A DNA stretch of 64,000 nt. Origin: an uncultured Eubacteriales bacterium (lineage in GTDB: Bacteria > Bacillota > Clostridia > Oscillospirales > CAG-272). Within the stretch, counting starts at the first letter, position 1, and the number at the start of each line of letters is the position of its first letter. This document shows positions 43,061 to 52,529 of the stretch, piece after piece. The stretch covers positions 90,063-154,062 of the forward strand of contig CAKRZE010000004.1 in NCBI GenBank assembly GCA_934432725.1, read 5' to 3'. A program made the translations under genes and the position numbers. The notes under the pieces are model-generated. The model did not search any database, was not told the DNA's origin, and saw only the letters and a program-made list of their open reading frames with translations.

Positions 43061-43318
43061 GAATAAGAGTAGTAGCAGATGGCTGAAGCCTTGCAGAGAG
43101 CTGCGGATTGGTGTGACCGCGGCAGGAATCACCGCTGTGAATGGACTTATGAGGGCGAACCGAGCGGCGTAAGCCGTTAGGGGAGACGGAGGCTGACCGT
43201 TACAGCAGAAAACGTATGATGGTACGTTTATGAAAGTGTATCGGCACAGCCGGTAAATTTGGGTGGCACCGCAGGATTTCTCCTGTCCCATGGATTTGGG
43301 ACAGGAGAATTATTTTTT
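43061..43318 (+). ncRNA. T-box leader, tryptophan-type
   Basis: The conserved T-box GGGTGGCACCGC lies at 43261-43272. The AGAGAGC S-turn motif of stem I is at 43095-43101. On the opposite side of the specifier loop GTGAATGGAC places codon TGG (Trp) at 43142-43144. The alternative terminator is TTCTCCTGTCCCA (43278-43290) with TGGGACAGGAGAA (43297-43309) and a T-run. Uncharged tRNA-Trp should stabilise the antiterminator and switch on the transporter genes. Confidence 0.9.
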
Positions 43319-43337
43319 TACGAAAGGAAGAAAACTC

Positions 43338-44351
43338 ATGAAACACACATTGATCTCTCATTTAAAAAAAGCAGCCGCGGGCTTGATTGCCGCCGCATCG
43401 CTTCTGCTCCTTGCAGCATGCACCGATCAGAATGCCGGAAATAAAACGTACACCGTTGCCATCGGGCAGTTCGGAGAACACGGCTCCTTAGACAACTGCC
43501 GCCTCGGCTTTATTGAAGGGCTTCGTCAGGAGGGCTTCACGGAGGGCGAAAACATCTCGTTTGTCTACAAGAACGCAAGCTTTGACACCTCTCTGACCAC
43601 CTCCATTTCTCAGGGCTTTGTCTCCGACAAGGTTGACCTGATATGCGCCATTGCAACGCCCATGGCACAGGCCGCCTTCAATGCAGCCGCAGATGCCGAT
43701 ATTCCGGTCGTCTTCACCGCCATCACAGACCCGGAAGGCGCCGGACTCACCAAAGGAAACGTCACCGGAACCTCCGATCTGCTCCCGGTTGAGGCACAGC
43801 TGAGCACCATCCGCGCGTTCCTGCCGGAGGCAAAAAAAATCGGCATTCTTTATACGACCTCCGAGCCGAACTCCCTGTATACCATCGCACAGTACAAAAA
43901 CTTCGCCGCCAAATACGGCTTTGAAATCGTTGAAAAGGGCGTCACCGCCGCCTCCGATGTCCCGCTTGCCGCGCAGGCGATCATAGATGAAGTGGACTGC
44001 CTTTCCAATCTGACGGACAATACGGTGGTAGGCATGCTTGACGCAATGCTTGAAATCGCAAATACCGCCGGAAAGCCCATTTTCGGTTCCGAAATCGAAC
44101 AGGTCAAAAAGGGCTGCGTTGCCGGAGAAGGACTGGAGTATTATCAGCTCGGCATCCAGACCGGGAAAATGGCTGCAAAAATCCTCCGCGGCGACATCAA
44201 GGCGTCCGATATGAAATATGAGACTGTCACGGATAACTTCCTTTATATTAATAAAGACGCCATGAACGCGCTGAAGCTTGCACTCCCCGAAGCACTTTCC
44301 TCCCGTGCCATTGACGCTTTGACCTATACAAACGGCGCGGAAACAAAATAA
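43338..44351 (+). CDS. trpX: Tryptophan ABC transporter substrate-binding lipoprotein
   Basis: 337 residues from the ATG after GAAAGGAAG. The signal peptide ends Leu-Leu-Ala-Ala-Cys. The mature part belongs to the ABC substrate-binding family PF04392, with Val-Ala-Ile-Gly-Gln-Phe-Gly-Glu-His and a Phe-Thr-Ala-Ile-Thr-Asp-Pro segment. It captures substrate outside the cell for the permease and ATPase encoded next. The Trp-type T-box directly upstream is the main reason to assign tryptophan rather than another ligand of this family. Confidence 0.87.
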   Translation: MKHTLISHLKKAAAGLIAAASLLLLAACTDQNAGNKTYTVAIGQFGEHGSLDNCRLGFIEGLRQEGFTEGENISFVYKNASFDTSLTTSISQGFVSDKVDLICAIATPMAQAAFNAAADADIPVVFTAITDPEGAGLTKGNVTGTSDLLPVEAQLSTIRAFLPEAKKIGILYTTSEPNSLYTIAQYKNFAAKYGFEIVEKGVTAASDVPLAAQAIIDEVDCLSNLTDNTVVGMLDAMLEIANTAGKPIFGSEIEQVKKGCVAGEGLEYYQLGIQTGKMAAKILRGDIKASDMKYETVTDNFLYINKDAMNALKLALPEALSSRAIDALTYTNGAETK

Positions 44352-44474
44352 ATACCAAAGCGATGCTCCCGGTCGGCGCCACAGACAACGCGCTCCGCAC
44401 CGAAAGCGAACCGTCCGATTGTCGGCACCCCGGCATAAAACACGGTCCTCCGACCACATGAAAAGGATGTCATC

Positions 44475-45416
44475 ATGAATCTGAATCTGCTTCTTACCGC
44501 CGCAGAGCAGGCAGGAATATTCTCCGTTCTGGCGCTCGGCATTTATATCACCTATAAAATCCTGGATTTTCCGGACCTGACCGTTGACGGAAGCTTTCCG
44601 CTCGGCGGCGCCATCACCGCTGCCATGATCTGCCGCGGATGCAGTCCGCTGCTTGCAATGCCGGTTGCACTGCTTGCAGGCGCCCTCGCCGGACTCTGCA
44701 CCGGCATCATTCACGTCAGACTGAAGGTGCGTGATCTTCTGGCAGGCATTATCATGATGACTGCACTCTATTCCGTCAACCTCCTGATCGCCGGCAAGGC
44801 AAACATCCCGATCACAACGTCAACCGGCATGACCACGCTGTTCTCCAACCCGCTGATGGCAAAGCTGTTCGGTGCAAATGCAGGCGATACCGCAGCGCCC
44901 CTGTTTGCCGTGCGTCAGCTGCGGAATCTTGCGCTGCTGCTTTTGATCATCCTTCTGATCAAGTGTCTGATCGACCTCTTTCTGAAAACAAGGCTCGGCT
45001 ATCTGCTGCGCGCAGAGGGAGACAACGAAGGACTTGTCAGAACGCTGGCACAGGACGGCGGCAGAATGAAGATTCTCGGACTTGCAATCGCCAATGCTCT
45101 GGTTTCCCTCTCCGGCTCGCTTTACTGTCAGTACAGCAAAGCCTTCAACCTGACGGACGGCACCGGAAAAATGGTCATCGGGCTTGCAGCAGTCATCATC
45201 GGCGTCAATATTTTCGGCAGAATTCCGCATCTCAAGCCGACCACAGCGGTGGTCATCGGAAGCATCGTATACAACTTCTGTGTGGCAGCGGCTCTGAAGC
45301 AGGTTGATTCCAATGTCAAAAATCTGGTCACGGCAATCCTGTTTCTCATCATTCTGCAAGCCGGACGCCTTCGCCTGCCCGCCCCGAGAACACACGGGAA
45401 GGAGGAACATCTATGA
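44475..45416 (+). CDS. trpY: Tryptophan ABC transporter permease
   Basis: 313 residues with about eight hydrophobic helices. It has the layout of the branched-chain-type/TrpY permease family (Phe-Pro-Asp-Leu-Thr-Val-Asp-Gly-Ser-Phe near residue 32). AAAAGGA is 8 nt upstream. It lies about 120 nt after trpX and overlaps trpZ by ATGA, so the two are translationally coupled. Confidence 0.87.
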   Translation: MNLNLLLTAAEQAGIFSVLALGIYITYKILDFPDLTVDGSFPLGGAITAAMICRGCSPLLAMPVALLAGALAGLCTGIIHVRLKVRDLLAGIIMMTALYSVNLLIAGKANIPITTSTGMTTLFSNPLMAKLFGANAGDTAAPLFAVRQLRNLALLLLIILLIKCLIDLFLKTRLGYLLRAEGDNEGLVRTLAQDGGRMKILGLAIANALVSLSGSLYCQYSKAFNLTDGTGKMVIGLAAVIIGVNIFGRIPHLKPTTAVVIGSIVYNFCVAAALKQVDSNVKNLVTAILFLIILQAGRLRLPAPRTHGKEEHL

Positions 45417-46189
45417 TCCTTCAGCTGAAAAACATCTGCAAGACCTTCAATCGCGGGACCGTCAACGAAACCACTCTGTTTCACGATTTCAATTTTGAGA
45501 TGGAGCAGGGCGAGTATGTTTCGATCGTCGGCTCCAACGGCAGCGGAAAAACTACGCTGCTCAACATCATATGCGGTTCCCTTCCCATCGACAGCGGACA
45601 TGTAATGATCTCCGGTCAGGACGTCACGCACCGGAAAGATTTCCGCCGGTATAAAAAAATCGGACGCGTCTATCAGAACCCGTCCATGGGAACCTGCCCG
45701 CACATGACCGTTCTGGAAAACATGGCGCTGGCAGACAACAAGGGAAAGCCATGGAATCTCGGCTTTCTATGCAGCAAAAAGAAAATTGACAGCTACCGCG
45801 AGATGCTGTCCGACCTCGGGCTGGGGCTTGAAGACCGGATGCAGGTCCGGGTCGGAGCGCTCTCCGGCGGACAGCGGCAGGCAATGTCTCTTTTAATGAC
45901 CACGATGACCCCGCTCGATTTTCTGATTCTGGATGAGCACACTGCGGCTCTTGACCCGAAAACCTCGGAAACTATTATGCAGCTGACAGACCGGATCATC
46001 CGGGAAAAGAATTTAACTGCCCTCATGGTCACGCACAATCTCCGGTATGCGGCGGAATACGGCTCCCGCCTGATCATGATGCACGAGGGTCACTGTATCA
46101 TGGATCTGACGGGCGATGACAAAAAGAATGCCAATGTCGATACGCTGCTCTCCACCTTCTATGAGATCAGTATTGAAACCGGAAACTAA
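45413..46189 (+). CDS. trpZ: Tryptophan ABC transporter ATP-binding protein
   Basis: 258 residues. Walker A Gly-Ser-Asn-Gly-Ser-Gly-Lys-Thr-Thr near residue 38, signature Leu-Ser-Gly-Gly-Gln-Arg-Gln-Ala near 146, Walker B Phe-Leu-Ile-Leu-Asp-Glu-His near 168 and an H-loop His near 200 are present. It powers the import system formed with trpX and trpY under the same T-box. A bidirectional terminator follows. Confidence 0.88.
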   Translation: MILQLKNICKTFNRGTVNETTLFHDFNFEMEQGEYVSIVGSNGSGKTTLLNIICGSLPIDSGHVMISGQDVTHRKDFRRYKKIGRVYQNPSMGTCPHMTVLENMALADNKGKPWNLGFLCSKKKIDSYREMLSDLGLGLEDRMQVRVGALSGGQRQAMSLLMTTMTPLDFLILDEHTAALDPKTSETIMQLTDRIIREKNLTALMVTHNLRYAAEYGSRLIMMHEGHCIMDLTGDDKKNANVDTLLSTFYEISIETGN

Positions 46190-46250
46190 CCTCCTTGATC
46201 GCTTTTGAAACCGTAAATCACCCCGCTTTCAGCGCTTATTTCCGCAACCG

Positions 46251-46289
46251 AAAAAGCCCGCGGACGCCCCGTTGTCCGCGGGCTTTTTT
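46251..46289 (+). terminator. Bidirectional terminator between trpZ and topB
   Basis: AAAAA, GCCCGCGGAC (46256-46265), loop, GTCCGCGGGC (46274-46283), TTTTTT. The symmetric A and T runs let it serve trpXYZ on the plus strand and topB on the minus strand. Confidence 0.92.
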
Positions 46290-46453
46290 CTGTTCCCGCA
46301 TCACAGGCTTTTGTCCCGCAGCCGCAATTCTCCGGGAGCCAAAGCAGCGCAGCGGCTGCCTCCCGGGCAGAGGATGCAGGAAGCATGCCCTCCCGCAGAG
46401 CGAGAAGCCGCCTCTGCCCGGATGCCCGATCCGGAGCGGTATCGGTTCGGAGC

Positions 46454-48733
46454 TTATCCGGACGTCTGCTGATCCGAAGGCACGGCGGAATCGGACGATG
46501 CTTCCGAGGTGCTCCCCGCCGTTCCGCGGTCTGCCGAAGCTCCCGGAGCGGCTCTGTCCTGAAAATCGAATACGGCGCGTCCGTCCCGCAGAACCAGCGC
46601 TGCGGAGAACGGCTTTCCGTTTTTGGATACAAAGCCCCGGATGCGGGACGTATGTCCGACATCCAAAAGCATCCGCACATTGGCAATCGAAATACTGCGG
46701 CCGCAAATGCTGCCCTGCACACCGAATTTACAGCCCTCACGGTATCCCGAGCAGCCGTATCCGAATTTGGTCCGCACCACCTCGGCGCCGCACAGCGGAC
46801 ATTTTCCGCATAGATCGCCCAGAAAGCCGATTTCCGTATCATCCTCCATCCGCACGGCGCTCTTTGGGGCAAACACCTCCGCAATCTCCTTTTCCGCCTC
46901 AATCACGCCGGCGTTCACCGTCATTTTTCCGTGATAAATCCGTTTCAGCACCCTGCCCATCTGCGAGGTCTTATATTTATCCATCGAAATATTCATATCG
47001 GTCAGCGAACGGATCAAAAACTCTCCGTCCGGCAGAATCGTATAAACGTCCTTTTTCAGGGCAATATAGCCGGATTTTCTCGCGTTATCAATGATCCCGG
47101 TCCGTGTTGCCTCCGTCCCAAGCTCCAGCCCCTCGAAAATCGCACGGTAATCCTCCGTGTCGTCCTCGGCAGAATCCGGAGAAGCGGCAGCCTCCTGCTG
47201 CGCAGCCTTTTCCTCCCGGAACGGATTCTTAAGGTAATTGTTCAGCGTTTCAATCGTATAGTGCTTTGGCGGGCTGGTCTTTTTTTCGACCGGCTGAAAC
47301 AGGATATTCACCCGATCTCCCTTTTCAAGCGGCGGCAGAAGCTTATCCTTCCCCGCATAGTCGTCATATTTCGTCCAGCCCTTTTCCCGTATAACCGTTC
47401 CGGTCAGCGTAAACTCCTCCAAATTGCCCACCCGGATCTTGATCTCCGTTTTATCCGCGATGCAGTCCTCCTCGCAGAAAACCGCCACAAAGCGTTTGAA
47501 AATCGTCCCGTACACCTGCCGTTCCTCGGGAGAAAGCGCGTCCTTTGCGGGCAGCTTATAGGTCGGCGTCAGCGCCGAGTGTGACTCTATCTTGCTGTCA
47601 TCAAAAATTGTTTTCTTATCCTTGAAGGCTACGGGATACCCCAGCTTCTTTACTCCGCCGATGATCTGCCGGATCTTATCCTTCTCGGCTGTGGCAAGAT
47701 ACTCCGAATTGGTGCGCGGATAAGTCACAAAGCCCCTCTCATACAGGCTTTGCACGATCGCAAGGCTTTCAGCCATGGACATTTTATATTTTTTTCCGAG
47801 TACATTCTGCAGCTTGGACAGCGAATAAAGCTTCCCGGGCTGCACCACGGTTTTTTGCTTCTTTTTGGCGGCAACAACCGCCTCGCAGGCATTGTAGCGG
47901 GCACAGGTCTCTTCCGCCTCTGCCTTTTTGTCCTTGTCAAACCGAAGCTTGGACAAAAGCTCCACAGTTTCCCCGCCGGTCTTCTCCGCACTTGCCAGAC
48001 CGTAATAAATATCCGGCACAAAGCTCCGGATCGCCATATCGCGGTCGTAGATTGCCTTGACAATCGGAACGATCACTCTGCCGACCCGTAAAAGCTTTCC
48101 GGTTTTCAGCGTGGCATATCTGGTCAGATTCACACCGTACAGCCAGTCGATATAGGTGCGCGCCATGCCCTCGTTGGACAGATTGTCATATTCGGCTTCA
48201 TCCTTCAGATCGGAAAGTGCGGCGCGCACGGTCTGCGGCGTCTGGTCGGGCAGCCACAGCCGCAAAAACCGCTTGGAGCCGAGCCTGCCCGCCGTAGCAT
48301 TCAGCACGCAGAGTCTGACAATGACCTCTCCCTCCCGGTCAGCATCTCCGGCATTGATAATCGCGGAAACATCCTGCCGGTTGCAGAGCGCCCGGATAGA
48401 GGCATACTGCCGCAGGACCCCTTCGTCCGGCTTTCCGTCCTCTCCGCGCTTCAGCTGAAACTTGAACCGATCCGGAAAGCACGGAAGATTTTCAAGCTTC
48501 CAGCGCCGCTTCGGCTCCTCTCCCTTTCCCGCTTCTTCATAATCTTCTATGTCGCAAAGAGAAAACAGGTGTCCGAATGCCCATGTGACAAGATATCTGT
48601 CATTTTCAAAATAGGTCCCCTTCTTCTGCATGTCGCCGATCGCCCCCGCTATGTTCCGGGCAAGACTTGGCTTTTCGGCAATAATCAGCTGCTTGCCGGA
48701 CAAATATCCCCCGCCAACGCTCTGTGTATTCAA
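46454..48733 (-). CDS. topB: DNA topoisomerase III
   Basis: 759 residues. The TTG at 48733 is chosen: AAAAGGAGG lies 7-8 nt upstream and the conserved Ile-Ile-Ala-Glu-Lys-Pro-Ser-Leu-Ala-Arg begins about 15 residues later. The Toprim Asp-Ala-Asp-Arg-Glu-Gly-Glu motif is near residue 129 and the catalytic Tyr in Tyr-Pro-Arg-Thr-Asn-Ser near 336. The C-terminus has a four-Cys zinc module (Cys-x-x-Cys-Pro-x-Cys and Cys-x-x-x-x-x-x-Cys) and a Ser/Ala-rich tail. It is a type IA enzyme that unlinks DNA and replication or recombination intermediates. Confidence 0.94.
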   Translation of the reverse strand: MNTQSVGGGYLSGKQLIIAEKPSLARNIAGAIGDMQKKGTYFENDRYLVTWAFGHLFSLCDIEDYEEAGKGEEPKRRWKLENLPCFPDRFKFQLKRGEDGKPDEGVLRQYASIRALCNRQDVSAIINAGDADREGEVIVRLCVLNATAGRLGSKRFLRLWLPDQTPQTVRAALSDLKDEAEYDNLSNEGMARTYIDWLYGVNLTRYATLKTGKLLRVGRVIVPIVKAIYDRDMAIRSFVPDIYYGLASAEKTGGETVELLSKLRFDKDKKAEAEETCARYNACEAVVAAKKKQKTVVQPGKLYSLSKLQNVLGKKYKMSMAESLAIVQSLYERGFVTYPRTNSEYLATAEKDKIRQIIGGVKKLGYPVAFKDKKTIFDDSKIESHSALTPTYKLPAKDALSPEERQVYGTIFKRFVAVFCEEDCIADKTEIKIRVGNLEEFTLTGTVIREKGWTKYDDYAGKDKLLPPLEKGDRVNILFQPVEKKTSPPKHYTIETLNNYLKNPFREEKAAQQEAAASPDSAEDDTEDYRAIFEGLELGTEATRTGIIDNARKSGYIALKKDVYTILPDGEFLIRSLTDMNISMDKYKTSQMGRVLKRIYHGKMTVNAGVIEAEKEIAEVFAPKSAVRMEDDTEIGFLGDLCGKCPLCGAEVVRTKFGYGCSGYREGCKFGVQGSICGRSISIANVRMLLDVGHTSRIRGFVSKNGKPFSAALVLRDGRAVFDFQDRAAPGASADRGTAGSTSEASSDSAVPSDQQTSG

Positions 48734-49197
48734 ACAGGCTCCTCCTTTTCGCGCTCCGCGCCGCCGCAACCGCCTTCTCCGACTGCCCCGCGCAGCAACC
48801 TGACCGGCCACGGTTTCCTCCGGCTCGGTCCTTCCCTTTGATTTTCGCAGAATCCGCACTGTACCGCCGATTCCGTCATGCAATGATCTGCCGTACCGAA
48901 AGGCGTCGGACGGTCCGTCCTCCCGACGCGTGTGCACCCTCGCCGCTGCCGCGCCCAAGCCCGGGCAGAGGCGGCTCCGCCGTGCAATCCACCGGCAAAC
49001 CGAAAAACTCTTTTCCCGGAAAATCCGGCATCGTCTTCCCGTCCGTGCCCCCTGACAATCATCCTCAGAAGCCGCACAAGCACCCCGCGCTCCTTTTTCT
49101 CTGACCGAAAAAAGCTGCGCCGTTCCTTTCCGCGACCGGGCAAGGGTATTGCTTTCATCCGGCACAGCGGAAAGCGTGCGGCTTTCTGCATTTCAGG
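48734..49197. other. Intergenic between UvrD-type helicase and topB
   Basis: The helicase ends at 49198 and topB starts at 48733, same strand. No gene or clear promoter hexamers are seen. The frame upstream of topB is open but Arg/Gly-rich and unlike a protein. Confidence 0.5.
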
Positions 49198-51474
49198 TCA
49201 CGGTTTTCTTTTCTCCCGACCGGAGGCGGCAAGGACACCGCCATTTTCATGCTCGCACGCCGCCAGAAGCCGTTTTTCCGTACAGACCGAAAGCGACAGC
49301 ATACGCACGCCTGCCGATTCAAACCGAATCCTGCACCGGTCGCCGTCAACTGACAGAATTTCCCCTCTGCCGTAGAGCCGGTGCATGACCGGCGTACCCT
49401 TCCGCGCCCATCCGGGGCTTTTCTCAGGCGTCTGCTCCGTCTGATTCCGCACCGTATGCGGCGTGTTTTTTCCGCTCCGGGCTGAGCCTGTGCGAGCGGA
49501 CGGGGAGCTGCCAAACCCCTCCGGTCCGTTCTTCTTACCGGCAGCAGACGTCTGTGCTCCCGCTCCGGCGCCCGTCTGCCCCGCGTCCTCTCCGAAAAAT
49601 TCCCGGACAAACACGGAATCCTCCGCAGGTGCACCGAATACGGTCCTATGGCTCTCCAGCCACAGCTGCTTTTTTGCGCGGGTCACGGCAACATAAAAAA
49701 TTCTGCGGTCCTCCTCCAGCGAGGCAAGCTCCTCCGGGGTGTGCGCTTCTGACGGCTTATGCGCGGGAAAGCCCCCATCCCCGGTCCCGATCACAATCAC
49801 CCGGTCAAACTCCTGACCCTTGCTCGAATGCACCGTAGAGAGAACGATCGGCGCTGCAGCGGAAAAGCGTTTCTCGGAAAGAAGCTTCTGAAGCTCGTCC
49901 AGCCGATCCAGAAATGCCTCCGGTCCCAAGCTTTGATCCGCCAGAAGCAGCAGGGTATGGATCGTCTGCCGCACCTGCGGCTCCAGATCGGAGTCCTCGA
50001 CCTCTTCATCCGCCTTTGCACCGCACAAATACCTGCGGTATCCCATATCAAGCACAATCCGGATCGCCTGATACGCCCCCGAAGCCCTGATATGCCGCAT
50101 CTTTTTCCGCATCAGGTCAAGCCGTTTTTTTCTGCCGTCCCCCAGCGTAAGGCACGCCTCAGCCGCATCCGGAACCGTGATCTGATGCATCCTTGCATAC
50201 TGACAGACCGCCTCCGCCTGGCTTCGGTTCATTTTAAAGTTCAGCTTATAGTAAATGCGGAGATAGGACTCCGTATCATACGGATTCAGTGCAAACCGAA
50301 GCGCCGCCCTGACATCGCAAACAATCGGCGAGCAAAAAAATGTACTGTCCTCCCCCCGCACGCAGAACGGAAGTCCCTCCCGCAGCATCCGGTCGATCAG
50401 CGGCAAAGCCGTCTCCCCGACCCTATATAACACGGCAGTCTGCATGCCCGGCACCGAAAGAAGCCGCACCAGACAGGCGGCGCGCTCCCGCAGGTCCGGA
50501 AGAAGCATACGGCGCACCGGCGTACCGTCCGGATTGTCCGTCACCATCTGCTTTTCGTATCGGATGCTGTTTTTTTCAATAAAACGGCGCGCTCCCTCCA
50601 CGATCTGCGGCGTGGAACGGTAATTGCGGGACAGTCTCAGAATCTTGGCATCCGGATAGCGCTCCCCGAACCGGAGCAGCTCCTCGGGACAGGCAGCCCG
50701 GAAGGAATAGATCGACTGATCCTCATCCCCCACCATGAACAGACTGCCCGCATGAGCGGCAAGCAGGGAAATGATCTCATGCTGAATCAGAGAGGTATCC
50801 TGCGCCTCGTCCACATGAAAATACCGGAAGCCGCCCCCAAAGGACGCGGCAAGCGCCGGGTATCTTTTCAAAGCCGCATAGGCAAACGTCAGCTGGTCGT
50901 CAAAATCCATCACACACTGCTCCCGTTTGCAGCGGCGATATGCCTGATACAGAGCGGAAAGCGGCAGACCGCTGTCCGCGTCCAGCTTTCCCATCGCCTC
51001 CTTGCCGAGCTGCATATTGGAAATGTATGTAAGACCGGTCATGCACTGCCGCACCGTATATTCATCCGCATACTCCTGCGTCAGCTCACGGTACAGCGCC
51101 GCAACCATCCCGGGCCTCTGCCCCTCGGGCAGCAGTGAAAATTTTCTCCTTCCGCCCTCTGCCGCATAACGGTCCAGAATGCCGCAGCACAGGCTGTGAA
51201 TGGTCCGGAAGTGAACCGGACACGGTCCGAACAGCTGCTCATACCGGCGCGTCATATCCAGAGCGGCGGCGTGGTTATAGGTAACTGCCGCAATCCGGTC
51301 CGGATTCACGCCGAGGCACTTGATCAGAAAGGCACACCGCGTCACAAGCACAGTCGTTTTGCCGCTGCCCGGCACGGCAAGCAGCAGCACATGACGGTCG
51401 GCAGTGCATACCGCCTCCGTTTGCTCCGGACTGAGCCGCAAGCTGTATTTTTCCGAAAATTCCGAATAATCCAA
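49198..51474 (-). CDS. UvrD/Rep-type DNA helicase
   Basis: 758 residues from TTG 51474, with AAGGA about 11 nt upstream; GTG 51483 and TTG 51498 are alternatives. Superfamily 1A motifs are present: Leu-Ser-Pro-Glu-Gln (Q motif), Ala-Val-Pro-Gly-Ser-Gly-Lys-Thr-Thr, Asp-Glu-Ala-Gln-Asp, Gly-Asp-Glu-Asp-Gln-Ser-Ile-Tyr, Ser-Arg-Asn-Tyr-Arg-Ser, His-Ser-Ser-Lys-Gly-Gln-Glu-Phe and Val-Ala-Val-Thr-Arg-Ala-Lys. After a disordered linker the C-terminal about 50 residues form a small beta domain (His-Arg-Leu-Tyr-Gly-Arg-Gly-Glu-Ile) like the PcrA tail. It unwinds DNA 3'-5' in repair or restart. It is shorter in the 2B region than PcrA, so I do not name it pcrA. Confidence 0.88.
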   Translation of the reverse strand: MDYSEFSEKYSLRLSPEQTEAVCTADRHVLLLAVPGSGKTTVLVTRCAFLIKCLGVNPDRIAAVTYNHAAALDMTRRYEQLFGPCPVHFRTIHSLCCGILDRYAAEGGRRKFSLLPEGQRPGMVAALYRELTQEYADEYTVRQCMTGLTYISNMQLGKEAMGKLDADSGLPLSALYQAYRRCKREQCVMDFDDQLTFAYAALKRYPALAASFGGGFRYFHVDEAQDTSLIQHEIISLLAAHAGSLFMVGDEDQSIYSFRAACPEELLRFGERYPDAKILRLSRNYRSTPQIVEGARRFIEKNSIRYEKQMVTDNPDGTPVRRMLLPDLRERAACLVRLLSVPGMQTAVLYRVGETALPLIDRMLREGLPFCVRGEDSTFFCSPIVCDVRAALRFALNPYDTESYLRIYYKLNFKMNRSQAEAVCQYARMHQITVPDAAEACLTLGDGRKKRLDLMRKKMRHIRASGAYQAIRIVLDMGYRRYLCGAKADEEVEDSDLEPQVRQTIHTLLLLADQSLGPEAFLDRLDELQKLLSEKRFSAAAPIVLSTVHSSKGQEFDRVIVIGTGDGGFPAHKPSEAHTPEELASLEEDRRIFYVAVTRAKKQLWLESHRTVFGAPAEDSVFVREFFGEDAGQTGAGAGAQTSAAGKKNGPEGFGSSPSARTGSARSGKNTPHTVRNQTEQTPEKSPGWARKGTPVMHRLYGRGEILSVDGDRCRIRFESAGVRMLSLSVCTEKRLLAACEHENGGVLAASGREKRKP

Positions 51475-51687
51475 ATCCTTCACTTCCTTACGGCACAAAA
51501 CCGGACATCCGCAGCCGGAGCAAAATGCATCCGGTTCCGATTCTCTCCGGATCGCTCCCCTGCGGCAAACAATCTCTTTGATTCCCCCGGCAGACCTGTA
51601 GGAGGCAAGGCTTCCGGCACGTATGATGCTGCAAATAAAAATCTGTGCCGTACAGACCGTCTCACGTCACACGTCAAGCCCCGCATA

Positions 51688-52154
51688 TATACCATGCAGC
51701 CAAAGCCTGCACAAACATTTTTGCAAAGCCGTCAATTGCGCAGCCGTGCAGGGCACGGACAGCGCGCCGCGGTGGGATTTTGCAGCTTCCGCATAAGCTC
51801 TGCGCATGATATCTCAAATCCCAGCAAGACTCCATGAATTTGCGGCAACGCCGGCAAATTCGCAAAATGCGGCAGATCAACTGCGCCTATCCGGAAAATG
51901 TTATCTGCATTGATTATACCATGAGGCAAAAATGTGTGCTTGCACGGACATTTTTGCAAAGCCGTCAATGCCGCAGCCGTGCAAAGCACGGGGAGGCGTC
52001 AGCCGCAAAGGGATGCCCGGCAGCCCTTCCTGCGGTTATTATACCTCAAATCCAAGCTAATCCTCATGAATTTGCGGCAACGCCGGCAAATTCGCAAAAT
52101 GCGGCAGATCAACTGCATCTGTCCGGAAAACGTTATCCGCATTTATTATACCAT
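51688..52154 (-). repeat. Repeat family B, two tandem units of about 230 bp
   Basis: ATTATACCAT-like boxes (ATGGTATAAT on the minus strand) mark unit boundaries at 51688, 51915 and 52147. Between them each unit repeats a near-identical block, CATGAATTTGCGGCAACGCC through GCGGCAGATCAACTGC (51833-51884 and 52066-52117), with an AATTTGCGG/CCGGCAAATT hairpin. The block TGCACGGACATTTTTGCAAA (51941-51960) is the reverse complement of the 5.2-kb family B element. The rest of 51475-52529 shows no gene. Confidence 0.8.
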
Positions 52155-52421
52155 TTTTCACGCAAAAAAGCAACTGCTTTCGTGGCTCGCACGGCACACA
52201 TCCCTTCCCCGCCGCACCGAAACAGCCCCTCAAAGCACATGCACCTTCCGCTCCTTCTGAACGTGCAAATACCCTTCTTGCCGCTTTCGCTCCTTCATTA
52301 TGCTTCCTGGCGAAGCCAACCGGCGCCCCCGACAAGACGCGTCCGCATGGCACTTTAACGTTCACGCAGCCGTTTTTGTGAACTTAAAAGGCAATTTTCA
52401 TCAAAAAATGTCACAAAAATA

Positions 52422-52450
52422 TTGATTTTTGTTTAATCCTATGATAAAAT
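52422..52450 (+). promoter_or_regulatory. Sigma-A promoter for the PET-rich lipoprotein
   Basis: TTGATT (52422-52427), 17 bp, TAAAAT (52445-52450), in an AT-rich stretch about 75 nt before the start codon. Confidence 0.65.
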
Positions 52451-52529
52451 AAAACAAACAAATGCCGGCACGTCCCATCGGCTGCAAACTCGGCAGTCAA
52501 CCGGCATTCCGAAAGAGAGGAGAACAGGT

